64,000 bases of DNA. Source: an uncultured Clostridium sp. (GTDB lineage: Bacteria; Bacillota; Clostridia; TANB77; CAG-508). This document shows, piece after piece, positions 11,288 to 21,668 of this stretch; within the stretch, counting starts at the first letter, position 1; every line of letters starts with the position of its first letter. The stretch is from positions 62,001-126,000 of the forward strand of contig CANEHB010000002.1 of NCBI GenBank assembly GCA_947427205.1, given 5' to 3'. The notes under the pieces were generated by a model, which did no database searches, was not told the DNA's origin, and saw nothing but the letters and a program-made list of their open reading frames with translations. A program made the position numbers and the translations under genes.

Positions 11288-12394
11288 ATGAAAGGAAATT
11301 TTAGAGTGAATAAAAAGATTTATTTAGTAATTATAAATTTTATAATATTTATATTTTATACTTGTATATCATATGGATCTACTTCTGGAATAGTTTATTT
11401 GGAAAGCAATAATAAATTTATAGAAAAAGATAAAGAAGTAGAAATTACTGTATATATAAAAGATGTAAAAACAGTTGCATATAATTTGTATCTTTATTTT
11501 GATAGTAGTAAATTGGAATATGTATCTGGACCAGAAAATACTAATGTAATAGAAAATTGTGTTATTTCAGTTTGGCATGATAAAGAAGGTGGAAGCTTAG
11601 CAAAATCAGAAGAGCTTGGAAAATTTGTATTTAAAGCTAAAGAAGATGGAATAGCTTTGTTCAATATAGAAGGAGAATTTTATAATATAAATGAAGAATT
11701 AATTGAAATAGAATTTGAAGAAATACAAATTGAAATAGGAGAAGTACAAAATACTAATTTTAAAGAAGATGCATATGAAGAGAATTCTGATATTGATGTA
11801 GGAAAAGAGAATTTTTATAGTGATCTAAGGACAACGAATCAAGAAAATAATTTAATAGGAGAATTTGAAGGAACTAGCAATGTTTCAGATGTAGAAAATT
11901 CAAATTTGGAAGTATTGGCATTAGAAAATACTTTATTGTATCCACCATTTGAGGCTAATATAACAGAGTATAATGCTGAAATTTCTGAACAAAGTAATAT
12001 TTTAAATATTTTTGCAGTTCCAGAAAATGAAAATGCAAGTTTAGAAATACTAGGTAATCATGATTTGAAAGAAGGAAATAATTTAATTAAAGCTATTGTA
12101 ACAGCACAAGATGGAATAACAAAAAAAGAATATAAAATCAATGTATATAAGAGAAACAATGATGAAGAAATAGAATATCAAGAAGAACAAGAAATAAATA
12201 AACAAAAACTAGAAGAAATATATAAAGCAGAAAAAGTTAATTTACAGGTGGAAAATTTTGAAGATAAAGATTTAATTGATGTAAAAAATAAAGAAAGTAA
12301 AGAATTTAATTTGATTTTTTTATTATTAATTATTCTAAGTGTAGTTATAGCAGGAATAAGTATTTATAAAACAAAGAAAAAATATAGAAAGTAA
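11288..12394 (+). CDS. Membrane-anchored cohesin-like surface protein
   Basis: Signal peptide; cohesin-like beta domain; cadherin-like beta-sandwich; C-terminal TM and basic tail. Confidence 0.6.
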   Translation: MKGNFRVNKKIYLVIINFIIFIFYTCISYGSTSGIVYLESNNKFIEKDKEVEITVYIKDVKTVAYNLYLYFDSSKLEYVSGPENTNVIENCVISVWHDKEGGSLAKSEELGKFVFKAKEDGIALFNIEGEFYNINEELIEIEFEEIQIEIGEVQNTNFKEDAYEENSDIDVGKENFYSDLRTTNQENNLIGEFEGTSNVSDVENSNLEVLALENTLLYPPFEANITEYNAEISEQSNILNIFAVPENENASLEILGNHDLKEGNNLIKAIVTAQDGITKKEYKINVYKRNNDEEIEYQEEQEINKQKLEEIYKAEKVNLQVENFEDKDLIDVKNKESKEFNLIFLLLIILSVVIAGISIYKTKKKYRK

Positions 12395-12501
12395 ATAGAT
12401 AATATGTTATAGTTTAATTAAATTTATATAAAATTAATTGTAAGTTTTATTTAATAGAAGAATTTTAGTGTTAGGAATATAAAATCTATTAAAATGAAAC
12501 T

Positions 12502-13041
12502 ATGAAAGAAAATATGGAGCAATATATGAAACGAGTAATTGTTATAGGAGGAAATGGAAGTGGAAAAACTACGTTTTCTTTAGAACTTGCAAAATATCTT
12601 AAATTGCCTTTAATTCACTTAGATAGAATATATTGGAAAGGGAATTGGGAACATTTATCAAATGAAGAATTTGATAGTGCTATTATGAATGAATTAATAA
12701 AACCACAATGGATAATTGATGGCAATTATAAAAGAACAGTTGAAACAAGATTACAGTATTGTGATACAGTATTTTACTTTGATTTTTCAAGTATAGCATG
12801 TTTATATGGATCAATTACAAGAACAATAAAAAATCATGGAAAAAAGCGTTTTGATATGGGTGGTAATTGTGCAGATAAGTTTGACTTAGAATTTTACCAC
12901 AATATAATTTTATTTAATAAAAAATATAGAAAACATTATTATGAAATGCTAGAAAATTGTAAAGATAAGGAAATTATTATTTTTAAAAACAGAAAGCAAG
13001 TAGAGAATTATTTAAAAAAATTAAGTGAAAATAAAGTTTAG
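12502..13041 (+). CDS. P-loop NTPase, adenylate kinase/FlaR-like
   Basis: VIVIGGNGSGKTTFSLELAKYLKLPLIHLDRIYW. Confidence 0.7.
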   Translation: MKENMEQYMKRVIVIGGNGSGKTTFSLELAKYLKLPLIHLDRIYWKGNWEHLSNEEFDSAIMNELIKPQWIIDGNYKRTVETRLQYCDTVFYFDFSSIACLYGSITRTIKNHGKKRFDMGGNCADKFDLEFYHNIILFNKKYRKHYYEMLENCKDKEIIIFKNRKQVENYLKKLSENKV

Positions 13042-13136
13042 AATAAAAAGATTGCAAAAATAAAAAACTTTATTCTTGTGTAAATTTATGATAAAATAAA
13101 TAACGTAATTATACCTAGGTAAAAGGAGAAAAAATT

Positions 13137-13397
13137 ATGGAAATTAAAGATGTAGAAACTGAAATTGAAAAAATAAAAGAAAGAAACAAAAAGGTAGAAG
13201 CTGATAAAGCATGGGAAACAAGTTTGACTAGAAAAATATGTATTTGTATATTAACTTATATAGTAGTTGTAGTATATTCTATATTAATAAAAAATGTTAC
13301 AAATATATGGTTAAGTTCATTAGTTCCAGTAATTGGTTTTACACTATCAACATTATCATTAAAAATAGTTAGAAATATCTGGGAAAAAAATAAGTAA
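13137..13397 (+). CDS. Small two-TM membrane protein
   Basis: ORF with SD aaaggag and two hydrophobic helices. Confidence 0.5.
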   Translation: MEIKDVETEIEKIKERNKKVEADKAWETSLTRKICICILTYIVVVVYSILIKNVTNIWLSSLVPVIGFTLSTLSLKIVRNIWEKNK

Positions 13398-13475
13398 AAT
13401 TATTTAATTAAATTGATTATTTTAGAAATATAAAATCCACAAATTATTAGTAATATGTGGATTTTTATTTTATAT

Positions 13476-14150
13476 TTAATTGGTTGGTAATATAGTAGTG
13501 CTACTTGCACCTTTACCTACTACATTTGACATCAAACTATTCCATGTTAAACTTCCAATTATTCCATCTCCTTGTAGACCATTTTTATTTTGATACGAAA
13601 TAACAGAACTATTTGTACGTGTTCCAAATACACCATCTAATCCACCAGTATCATATCCAAGTGTTGTAAGTGCATCTTGTGCTATACATACATATACTCC
13701 TCTGCTTCCAGTTCTTATTTGTGGATATCCTGATGCAACTTGTCTTTCATCAAAATGAACCCATCTAGGTGTCAAATTTGCTGGTTCTACATAATTCCAT
13801 ATACCTGAACTAATTGCTAAATTTCTCATTGTATTTCTGCCTGCATTATCTAAATTTTGTCCTACATCAAATGCTAAACCTGCATAGTGTTGTGAAAGAT
13901 TGGAATGTCCACCTTCCCATGGTCTTTTAAATGCATAACCAACATAAATTGGTCTGCCATATATATATCTAAAACTATTCCAAGCTTCCATTGCTCTTCT
14001 ATCAGTCCATAATAATCCTGATTTACTTGAACCTCTAAATTCTCTTACTGTTAAAGTAGAATTTGTATTATATGGCATTCTTTGATTTTCACCACGATAA
14101 TATGTTTCCATACGGTTAGTATTATTATTGTATACAAGTATTTTTGCCAT
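13476..14150 (-). CDS. M15-like peptidase with C-terminal peptidoglycan-binding domain
   Basis: HSNLSQHYAGLAFDVG and WVHFDER motifs; PG_binding_1 DGVFGTRTNSSVISYQNKNGLQGDGIIGSLTW. Confidence 0.7.
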   Translation of the reverse strand: MAKILVYNNNTNRMETYYRGENQRMPYNTNSTLTVREFRGSSKSGLLWTDRRAMEAWNSFRYIYGRPIYVGYAFKRPWEGGHSNLSQHYAGLAFDVGQNLDNAGRNTMRNLAISSGIWNYVEPANLTPRWVHFDERQVASGYPQIRTGSRGVYVCIAQDALTTLGYDTGGLDGVFGTRTNSSVISYQNKNGLQGDGIIGSLTWNSLMSNVVGKGASSTTILPTN

Positions 14151-14314
14151 AAAAAACTCCTTTCATATTATTCTATTTATATATTATGAAATAAGTTTTT
14201 ATATTGTACAAAATATATTAAATTAATATATTTATAAAATAAAAAATCCACATATTATTAATAATTTGTGGATTTCTTGTATATATTTTAAATTATATTA
14301 CAGTTTTTAATATT

Positions 14315-15004
14315 TTAATTTCTTTCAATAATAATATCTGCAACATTTAAATTTTTATAATTCATAATATTATCTAAAATTACTTTTGCAACATCTTCAG
14401 GATTCATAAAAGAATTTGATTTTTCTTCTGATACATAGTTTCTGTTATCATTCCAAAATTCTGTATTCATTCCACCAGGGTAAACACCAATTACTTTTAC
14501 AGATGTTCCTTTATAAGCAGCTTTTAAACTTTCAGTATAACCACGTTCCCCCCATTTAGTAGCACAGTATAAAGCTTCATTTTTATTTCCTTTTAGAGCA
14601 GCAGAAGACATGATATTAACAATTTTTAAGTTTTGCTCATTTGTTGTTTTTAAAGTTTCAGTTGAACACAAAATCATACCTTTTAGGCCTGCTAAAGAAA
14701 TATCAATATCTGTATTATTGTATTCTGTTGGCATTTTAAAACAAGCTTTTTCAGCACAATTAATTAAATATGAGATATTTCCTAATTTAGATATTTCTTG
14801 GATTGATTTACTTACGAAGTTTGAATCGGTTATATCTCCAATAAAACTTTTATAATTAGATTTAAACATAGAATCTAGTTTTTCACATTTTTCTTTATTT
14901 CTAGATAGATTGCAAATATATAAATCTTTATTAATGGCTTGCTTAATAATTTCAAAGCCTAGACCACTACTGCCACCAGTTATAATTAATATATTTTTTT
15001 CCAT
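14315..15004 (-). CDS. Short-chain dehydrogenase/reductase
   Basis: IITGGSSGLGFEI, YCATKWG (YxxxK). Confidence 0.85.
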   Translation of the reverse strand: MEKNILIITGGSSGLGFEIIKQAINKDLYICNLSRNKEKCEKLDSMFKSNYKSFIGDITDSNFVSKSIQEISKLGNISYLINCAEKACFKMPTEYNNTDIDISLAGLKGMILCSTETLKTTNEQNLKIVNIMSSAALKGNKNEALYCATKWGERGYTESLKAAYKGTSVKVIGVYPGGMNTEFWNDNRNYVSEEKSNSFMNPEDVAKVILDNIMNYKNLNVADIIIERN

Positions 15005-15344
15005 AATTGCCTCCTAATATATTTAAAATCTATGTAAATATTAATAATACTATCATAAAGTTTAAAAATTATCAATTTTGATATAACATATATTTAATAA
15101 TAAAAAATATTAATCTAAATAAAAGCTTAGATTATATAAAATATATAGTACAAAAAATATAAAATTAAATATTATAAAAGAAGATACACTTGAAAAATCA
15201 AAAAACAGTTTTATTTAATAATTAGGATAATTTTAAAGATAGAAAATTTGTATTGATACTTTATTAAATAAAAATAGTTTTTATTTAATATTTAAATCAT
15301 ATAAAATTCATGAATAATAATTATTATAAAAAATATTATTTAAT

Positions 15345-16145
15345 ATGAAAATATTTGTATTTACTAAGAAAAACATATCAATTTTAAATTTTATAATAGT
15401 TTTTATAATTTTAATATTTATGATATACATTGTTATTCAAAATAACAATGTATTTGCAGTAGAGTTAAATTATAATGTAATAATTTCTGATGAATTTAAA
15501 AATAGAATTGAAAATCTTACTTCTCAAAAAGAAAAGATTGCATATTTAACTTTTGATGATGGACCAAATAAAATAGTTACACAAAAAGTCTTAGATATTT
15601 TGAAAAAAGAAGAGGTTAAAGCAACATTTTTTGTAATTGGAAAACATGTAGAAGAGTATCCAGAAATTATAAAAAGAGAATATGAAGAAGGACATTACAT
15701 AGCAAATCATGGATATAGTCATAATAATAAATTACTATATCAAAGTGAAGAAAAATTTATAGAAGAAGTAAAAAAAACAGATGAAGCAATAGGTAAAGCG
15801 ATTGATAAATATGATTATTGCTCATATATTTTTAGGTTTCCTAATGGATATAAATCTAAAAAAAATAAGAGAGAAAAAGAAAGAGCAGCAGATCTTTTAA
15901 CTGAAATGAATTATTCATATGTTGATTGGAATTGCTTAAATAATGACTCTATGAAAAAGTATAATAATAAGCAATTATTAGATAATTTAAAAAAATCTGC
16001 AAAAGGCAAAGATACATTAGTAATATTAATGCATGATACAAAAGACGTTAGTAATAGTTCATTAGTGTTAGAAGATTCAATTAAATATTTAAAAGAGCAA
16101 GGATATAGTTTTCAAAACTTTTATGATTTAATGAAGAACCCGTAG
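15345..16145 (+). CDS. Polysaccharide deacetylase
   Basis: AYLTFDDGPN, ATFFVIG, ANHGYSHN motifs. Confidence 0.85.
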   Translation: MKIFVFTKKNISILNFIIVFIILIFMIYIVIQNNNVFAVELNYNVIISDEFKNRIENLTSQKEKIAYLTFDDGPNKIVTQKVLDILKKEEVKATFFVIGKHVEEYPEIIKREYEEGHYIANHGYSHNNKLLYQSEEKFIEEVKKTDEAIGKAIDKYDYCSYIFRFPNGYKSKKNKREKERAADLLTEMNYSYVDWNCLNNDSMKKYNNKQLLDNLKKSAKGKDTLVILMHDTKDVSNSSLVLEDSIKYLKEQGYSFQNFYDLMKNP

Positions 16146-16170
16146 TTAATTGATAATTACGGGTTTTTAT
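16128..16170 (+). terminator. Rho-independent terminator
   Basis: aacccgtagttaattgataattacgggttttta. Confidence 0.75.
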
Positions 16171-16301
16171 GTTATTATGAATTAGTATTGTGAATTTTTA
16201 ATTTTAATAAAATTTGCATATAATGATTGTTTTATAAAAATTTTAATTATATAAAAAACTGAATAAATTAAAAGTCTTAGTTGATATTAATAATGTAAAA
16301 A

Positions 16302-16323
16302 TTTACAATTTAGATACAATTTT
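16302..16323 (+). promoter_or_regulatory. Two 11-bp direct repeats (TTTACAATTTA GATACAATTTT) upstream of the response regulator
   Basis: Same motif and period as the array at 19274-19335. Confidence 0.5.
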
Positions 16324-16350
16324 ACTTTATAATAAAATGGGGTGAAAGTA

Positions 16351-17011
16351 ATGAATAAGATTTTAATTGTAGAAGACGAAATTGCAATTAGTGATTTAAT
16401 AAAAATAGGACTAGAATCTCGGAGGATATAAATGTGAAGTGGCATATGATGGAGAAGTTGCAGCAGATTTAATAGAAGAACAACAATATGATTTAATTTT
16501 ATTAGATATAATGCTTCCAAAAGTAGATGGATATGAACTTTTAGACTATATAAAACAAACTAATAAAACACCTGTTATTTTTCTTACAGCAAAAGGTCAG
16601 ATAAAGGATAAAGTAAAAGGATTAAAAAGTGGAGCTGATGATTATATAACTAAACCTTTTGAAATGGAAGAATTGATGGCTAGAGTACAAGCAGTACTGA
16701 GAAGATATAATAAATTGGAAGATACTATAAATGTTGATAATATAACAATAAATGTGGTAGCAAGAAGTGTAAAAAAAGGTGATAAAAAAATTGATTTAAC
16801 TCCAAAAGAATTTGATTTACTTATGCTATTAGTACAAAATAAAAATACAGCATTATATAGAGAAATTATATTTGAAAAAGTATGGGGGGAAGAACTAGAG
16901 TTTGAAACACGAACACTAGATTTGCATATTCAAAGATTAAGAAAAAAATTAGATTGGAAAGATAAAATAAAAACAGTATATAAAATAGGATATATGCTAG
17001 AAATTGTTTAA
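16351..17011 (+). CDS. OmpR/PhoB-family response regulator; needs +1 frameshift at CGG 16420-16422
   Basis: MNKILIVEDEIAISDLIKIGLES-(C)GGA-GYKCEVAYDGEVAADLIEEQQYDLILLDIMLPKVDG...; zero frame ends CGG AGG ATA TAA. Confidence 0.85.
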
Positions 17012-17094
17012 ACTGCTAATACGTAGTTTTTACAGTTTAAATTCATCTATATTCATTTATAAATATAGATGTTTTGATTGGAAAGGAAAATCAT

Positions 17095-18501
17095 ATGAAA
17101 TTTTGGATTAAGTTAATGCTTGGAATAATTATGATTATATCTATTATATTATCGGTTAGTAGATATATTATAGTAAGAAAAAATTTTGTGAATTCATTAG
17201 AAAATAGTATTCAGCAAAATTCAAGTAAGCATAAACTTGAGAGATATTATTTAGATAGTAATATAGTTAGTAAAATTCAGCAAGGTGAAGAATTTACAGA
17301 AGAGCATTTATATGAATATATAAGTTCATTAACAGATTACATGAATAATGATATGGAAAGTGTTGAGATATATTCAGAAGATAAAGTAAAAATAATTTCT
17401 TCTTTTTCTAAATCACATAAATTGAAATTAGATAATATAGATGATTTGTTAGATAAAGAAGTTGATAAATATATTATAAGAGAAATTGAAGATGAAAATT
17501 ATATGATATTTTGCTCATATTATACTGTAAGTAATGTTAGCTTATATATTGTAAATATCTATGATATTACATCAATTTATGAAGAAAGAGTAAGACAACT
17601 AAAGGAAGTTATGTATACAGATGTTATTGTTTTAGCAATTTCTTCAGCCGTTATAGCTATTTTTGCGAAATTGCTAACAAAACCTATTGAAGAATTAAAT
17701 AATGTAACCAAAAAGATTTCATCAGGAAAATTTAATGAAAGAGTAGAAGTTAAAAGTAATGATGAAATTGGGGAATTAGCAGAAAGTTTTAATAAAATGG
17801 CAGAAGAAATAGAAAATAAAATTAATCATTTGAATTTATCAATTAAACAAAAAGATGATTTTATATCAGGATTTTCACATGAGATAAAAACTCCAATGAC
17901 AGCAATAATTGGATATGCAGATTTACTTAGATTAAAAAATTATGATGATGAAGTAAGAGTTCCAGCTCTAAATTACATTTATTCAGAATCTAAAAGATTA
18001 GAAGAACTTTCTTATAAATTATTATCTTTGATGGAATTATCAGAAGATAAAATAGAACTAAAAGAAGTTAAAATAAAAGACTGTTTGCAGAAAATTTGCA
18101 AAAGAATACTTTTAGAAGATATAGAATTAAAAGTAGATTTAGAAGAGGCAACTGTAAAAATTGATGAAAATTTATTAGAAGTTGTTATAAGGAATTTAGT
18201 TCAAAATGCAAAAAAAGCAGAACCGAAAGACAGATGTGTGTATCTTGTTGGAAACAATAATGAAAATAAATATATAATTTCTATAATAGATAATGGGATT
18301 GGAATTCCAAAGAAACACATTGAAAGAGTAACGGAAGACTTTTATATGGTAGATAAATCTCGTAGTAGAAAAAATGGAGGAACAGGAATTGGACTTTCAT
18401 TATGTAAAAAGATTTTAGAACTTCATAATTCTAAAATTAATATTGAAAGTCAAGAAAATGTTGGAACAAGAGTATTTTTTGAATTGGAGGTAATAGATTA
18501 A
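17095..18501 (+). CDS. HAMP-domain sensor histidine kinase
   Basis: HAMP; FSHEIKTPMTAIIGYADLL H-box; DNGIGIPKKH; NGGTGIGLSL. Confidence 0.9.
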   Translation: MKFWIKLMLGIIMIISIILSVSRYIIVRKNFVNSLENSIQQNSSKHKLERYYLDSNIVSKIQQGEEFTEEHLYEYISSLTDYMNNDMESVEIYSEDKVKIISSFSKSHKLKLDNIDDLLDKEVDKYIIREIEDENYMIFCSYYTVSNVSLYIVNIYDITSIYEERVRQLKEVMYTDVIVLAISSAVIAIFAKLLTKPIEELNNVTKKISSGKFNERVEVKSNDEIGELAESFNKMAEEIENKINHLNLSIKQKDDFISGFSHEIKTPMTAIIGYADLLRLKNYDDEVRVPALNYIYSESKRLEELSYKLLSLMELSEDKIELKEVKIKDCLQKICKRILLEDIELKVDLEEATVKIDENLLEVVIRNLVQNAKKAEPKDRCVYLVGNNNENKYIISIIDNGIGIPKKHIERVTEDFYMVDKSRSRKNGGTGIGLSLCKKILELHNSKINIESQENVGTRVFFELEVID

Positions 18502-19274
18502 TGATAAAGAAAATTTTATTATTTTTAATTGTTATTATAATAATTGTTTTTTCTTTTGCAATGCCTGGACTGTTTCTTCATATAGAAGATTTATCTCGTG
18601 AAAATGAAATATTTACAAGACCAAAAAAAGAAACTAAAAAAATAGATGTTCAAGCAGAGAAAATATATTTAGTCATGTTTATTCATAATATATATCAAAT
18701 TAAAGATGAAAAGGTTTATTATGGAGATAACAAGAAAATAGCTACATATGTGCTACCAATGGCAGAATCAAGAAATGCTACAACACCGACAGAAGAATTT
18801 AAAAATGAGGTGTCAAAATTAATTTCTAATGAAATAATAAATGAAATAAATTTGGATGAATATTTACAGTATATGGAAGTAGAAAATATATTTTCACCAG
18901 AATATACTGTTATAACTTGTAATATTATAAAAGAAAATGCAGAATGGTTAGGAATTAGTATTGAAGAAAAAACTGGAAAAATTATTAATGCAGATTTTCC
19001 AAAAAGTTTTCTTAAAACTGATATTGAAATAGAAAAACAACTTAGAAATTATGCAAAGTATTTAGACTTAGATATAATAGATGATTGGAAATTTGAAAGT
19101 AATATTTTAAAATCAGAAAAAGCACAATTGTCTATTGTTTTAGTACAAAAAGGAGAATCATGTATGATTACTATTGCTCCGATAGAAACATATGAAGCAT
19201 ATGTTAAAGAAGATGAGGTAATTAAACGTGAATACGAAATTGTTGAAAGTGAGAATAAAAATATAAAAAAATAG
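18501..19274 (+). CDS. Membrane-anchored protein of unknown function, co-operonic with the histidine kinase
   Basis: Overlaps HK stop; N-terminal TM. Confidence 0.55.
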   Translation: MIKKILLFLIVIIIIVFSFAMPGLFLHIEDLSRENEIFTRPKKETKKIDVQAEKIYLVMFIHNIYQIKDEKVYYGDNKKIATYVLPMAESRNATTPTEEFKNEVSKLISNEIINEINLDEYLQYMEVENIFSPEYTVITCNIIKENAEWLGISIEEKTGKIINADFPKSFLKTDIEIEKQLRNYAKYLDLDIIDDWKFESNILKSEKAQLSIVLVQKGESCMITIAPIETYEAYVKEDEVIKREYEIVESENKNIKK

Positions 19275-19335
19275 ATACAATTTAGATACAATAAAAGTAC
19301 AACTTTGATACAATCTTAATACAATTTAGATACCC
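19274..19335 (+). promoter_or_regulatory. 11-bp-period direct repeat array, putative response-regulator box array
   Basis: GATACAATTTA GATACAATAAA AGTACAACTTT GATACAATCTT AATACAATTTA GATACCC. Confidence 0.6.
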
Positions 19336-19426
19336 ACGAGTGCTATATTAAATATAGCACTTTTAGTTTGTTATTGACATAACAAACTAAAAAAACTCTT
19401 AAATGAGAAAATAAGTGGAGGTATTT

Positions 19427-20125
19427 ATGGATTTTATTGCAAATGAAGGAAAGCAAGTGGAGATTGAAGTTAATGGAGAAGTATATTTACGACATGCTAT
19501 AAAAACAAGATTTGTACAGCAAGGAGATGATTATATAAAACTTTTTGAAGAATATGTTAGTCCAATATATGAAAAAGGTGATATAATATCAAGTAGTGAA
19601 AAAATAATTGCATTATGCCAAAATAGAGTTGTAAAAAGAGAAAACTTAAAAATAGGATTTTGGGCTAAATTTTTATCAAAATTTGCATGTCAAAAAAATA
19701 GAGGTGGATATGGAGTAGGAATGCCTATAAATATGCAATATGCTATTAATAAGGCAGGTCTTCTAAAAGTATTATTTGCAAGTATAGTAAGTGGAATTAC
19801 AAAATTAGTTGGGATAAAAGGTGTTTTTTACAAAATAGTAGGACAAGAAGTAACAGGACTAGATGGATTTTATGATGGAGCTTGGGAAGAATATAGAGAT
19901 ATAGGAATAGAAATACCAGAAAATCCAATTAAAGTATGTAATGAAATAAAAGAAAAATTGGGAATTAGCATGATGATAGTCGATTCAAATGATTTTGGAA
20001 GAGAAATTTTAGGGAAATCAGATGATATTACATTAAGTGAAGAAGAATTAAAAGGATTAATAAAAGATAATCCAGCAGGTCAAGGAAAGCAACAGACTCC
20101 ACTTATATTAATTAGAAAAAAGTGA
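19427..20125 (+). CDS. CofE-like (coenzyme F420-0:L-glutamate ligase family) protein
   Basis: IISSSEKIIALCQNR, CofE-like fold motifs and VDSNDFGREILG; ATG at 19427 with SD gtggagg. Confidence 0.6.
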   Translation: MDFIANEGKQVEIEVNGEVYLRHAIKTRFVQQGDDYIKLFEEYVSPIYEKGDIISSSEKIIALCQNRVVKRENLKIGFWAKFLSKFACQKNRGGYGVGMPINMQYAINKAGLLKVLFASIVSGITKLVGIKGVFYKIVGQEVTGLDGFYDGAWEEYRDIGIEIPENPIKVCNEIKEKLGISMMIVDSNDFGREILGKSDDITLSEEELKGLIKDNPAGQGKQQTPLILIRKK

Positions 20126-20277
20126 AATGAAGGTTAAGAATATTTTAAAATTTATTTAATAATTGCTTTTAATTTAATAATTTATAATATATAAAATGAA
20201 TTTTAAGAGAATCCATAAACTTCAGTAACTTTTTGAGAATATAAGGTAATATATAGATAGAGGGAGAAAGTGAAAAT

Positions 20278-21105
20278 ATGAGAAAATGTGTATTACTTGT
20301 TACTAAATTTCTACTCATTATAATTGTAATATATATTGTATGGAGAGTAGTAATTGTTAATAAGACAGTAAAAACTAATACTAATACTCAAAATTTAATA
20401 TCAAATATTGAAGAACATTCAATAGAGAATATTTTAAATGATATTAATTATGAAAGTGTGAATATTAGTAATAGTGAAAACTCTAATAATACTGTAAAAG
20501 ATAAAAATAGTATTGATGATATAGATATTGCAAATACAGATAAAGTAGATATAACTGATTGGAAATTGACTTTAGTAAATTATGAAAATGCACTTCCAAG
20601 TGATTTTGATATTGAACTTGCAAATATTGATAGAACTAGAAAGTTTGATGCAAGAGCTATTAATGAATTAAAGCAGATGTTAAAAGATATGAAAAAAGAT
20701 GGAATAGAGAATGTATGGGTTCAATCTTCTTATAGAGATGTTAAATATCAAGAGGATATTTTTAATAAAAAAGTTGATAAATATATAGAGCAAGGAAAAA
20801 CAAGAGAAGAAGCTGAAAAGCTTACATTAAAAACAATAAATAAACCTGGGACAAGCGAGCATAATTTAGGACTAGCTGTAGATTTTAATTATGTAGATTA
20901 TAGTTTTGATACTACAAAAGGTTTTGAGTGGTTAAAAGAAAATGCAGAAAATTATGGTTTTATATTAAGGTATCCTAAAGAGAAAAAAGATATAACTAAA
21001 ATTGATTATGAACCATGGCATTGGAGATATGTTGGAGTGGAAAATGCAAAAAAAATTAATCAACTTGGTATGTGTTTAGAAGAATACATAGAATATAATA
21101 AATAA
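20278..21105 (+). CDS. D-alanyl-D-alanine carboxypeptidase, VanY/M15B family
   Basis: VQSSYRDVKYQ, PGTSEHNLGLAVDF, EPWHWRYVG. Confidence 0.85.
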   Translation: MRKCVLLVTKFLLIIIVIYIVWRVVIVNKTVKTNTNTQNLISNIEEHSIENILNDINYESVNISNSENSNNTVKDKNSIDDIDIANTDKVDITDWKLTLVNYENALPSDFDIELANIDRTRKFDARAINELKQMLKDMKKDGIENVWVQSSYRDVKYQEDIFNKKVDKYIEQGKTREEAEKLTLKTINKPGTSEHNLGLAVDFNYVDYSFDTTKGFEWLKENAENYGFILRYPKEKKDITKIDYEPWHWRYVGVENAKKINQLGMCLEEYIEYNK

Positions 21106-21174
21106 TTTTAATAGGTTATTTTATTGAAATATACATGAAAAATGAATTTTGATAAAATAACTTTTTATTTTTAT

Positions 21175-21235
21175 ATTGACACAGACAGATGTATGTGTAA
21201 TAATATAGACAGACAATTGTCGATAATGTTTCCTT
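21175..21235 (+). promoter_or_regulatory. Promoter/operator region for the BlaI/M56 operon
   Basis: ttgacacagacagatgtatgtgtaataatatagacagacaattgtc: TTGACA, TAATAT and the dyad gacaattgtc before BlaI. Confidence 0.4.
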
Positions 21236-21287
21236 GTTGTTGTGATTTTGAAATGCTCTTCAAGTGAAGCAAGTATAGGAGGTACCA

Positions 21288-21668
21288 ATGGAAGAAATAA
21301 TGAAAAGCTTACCAGATTCAGAATTAAAAGTAATGAAAATAATTTGGAATAATAACAGAAAGATGTCTACTGGAGAAATTGATGCAGAATTAAAAACAGA
21401 AGTAGAATGGAAATTATCTACTTTACAAGTAATTTTATCAAGATTAACAGAAAAAGGATTTTTGAAAAATGAAAAAGTAGGAAGAATTAATTACTATTAT
21501 TCTGTTGTAGATTCTTCAAAATATACTAAAAATGAAACAAAAAATTTTATAAAGAAAATGTATAATAATTCAAGCAAAAAATTAATTGCATCACTTATAG
21601 AAGGTGATGATACATTAACAGATGAGGATATAGAAGAATTAAAAAATATTTTAAATAGGAGTAAATAA
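21288..21668 (+). CDS. BlaI/MecI/CopY-family transcriptional repressor
   Basis: LPDSELKVMKIIWNNNRKMSTGEI...WKLSTLQVILSRLTEKGFL. Confidence 0.85.
   Translation: MEEIMKSLPDSELKVMKIIWNNNRKMSTGEIDAELKTEVEWKLSTLQVILSRLTEKGFLKNEKVGRINYYYSVVDSSKYTKNETKNFIKKMYNNSSKKLIASLIEGDDTLTDEDIEELKNILNRSK

Noticed and set aside
19360-19400. Palindrome agtttgtta-ttgaca-taacaaact as a definite operator over a -35 box
   Set aside because: Suggestive, but there is no convincing -10 at the right spacing and it could be a second terminator stem; not reported as a feature.
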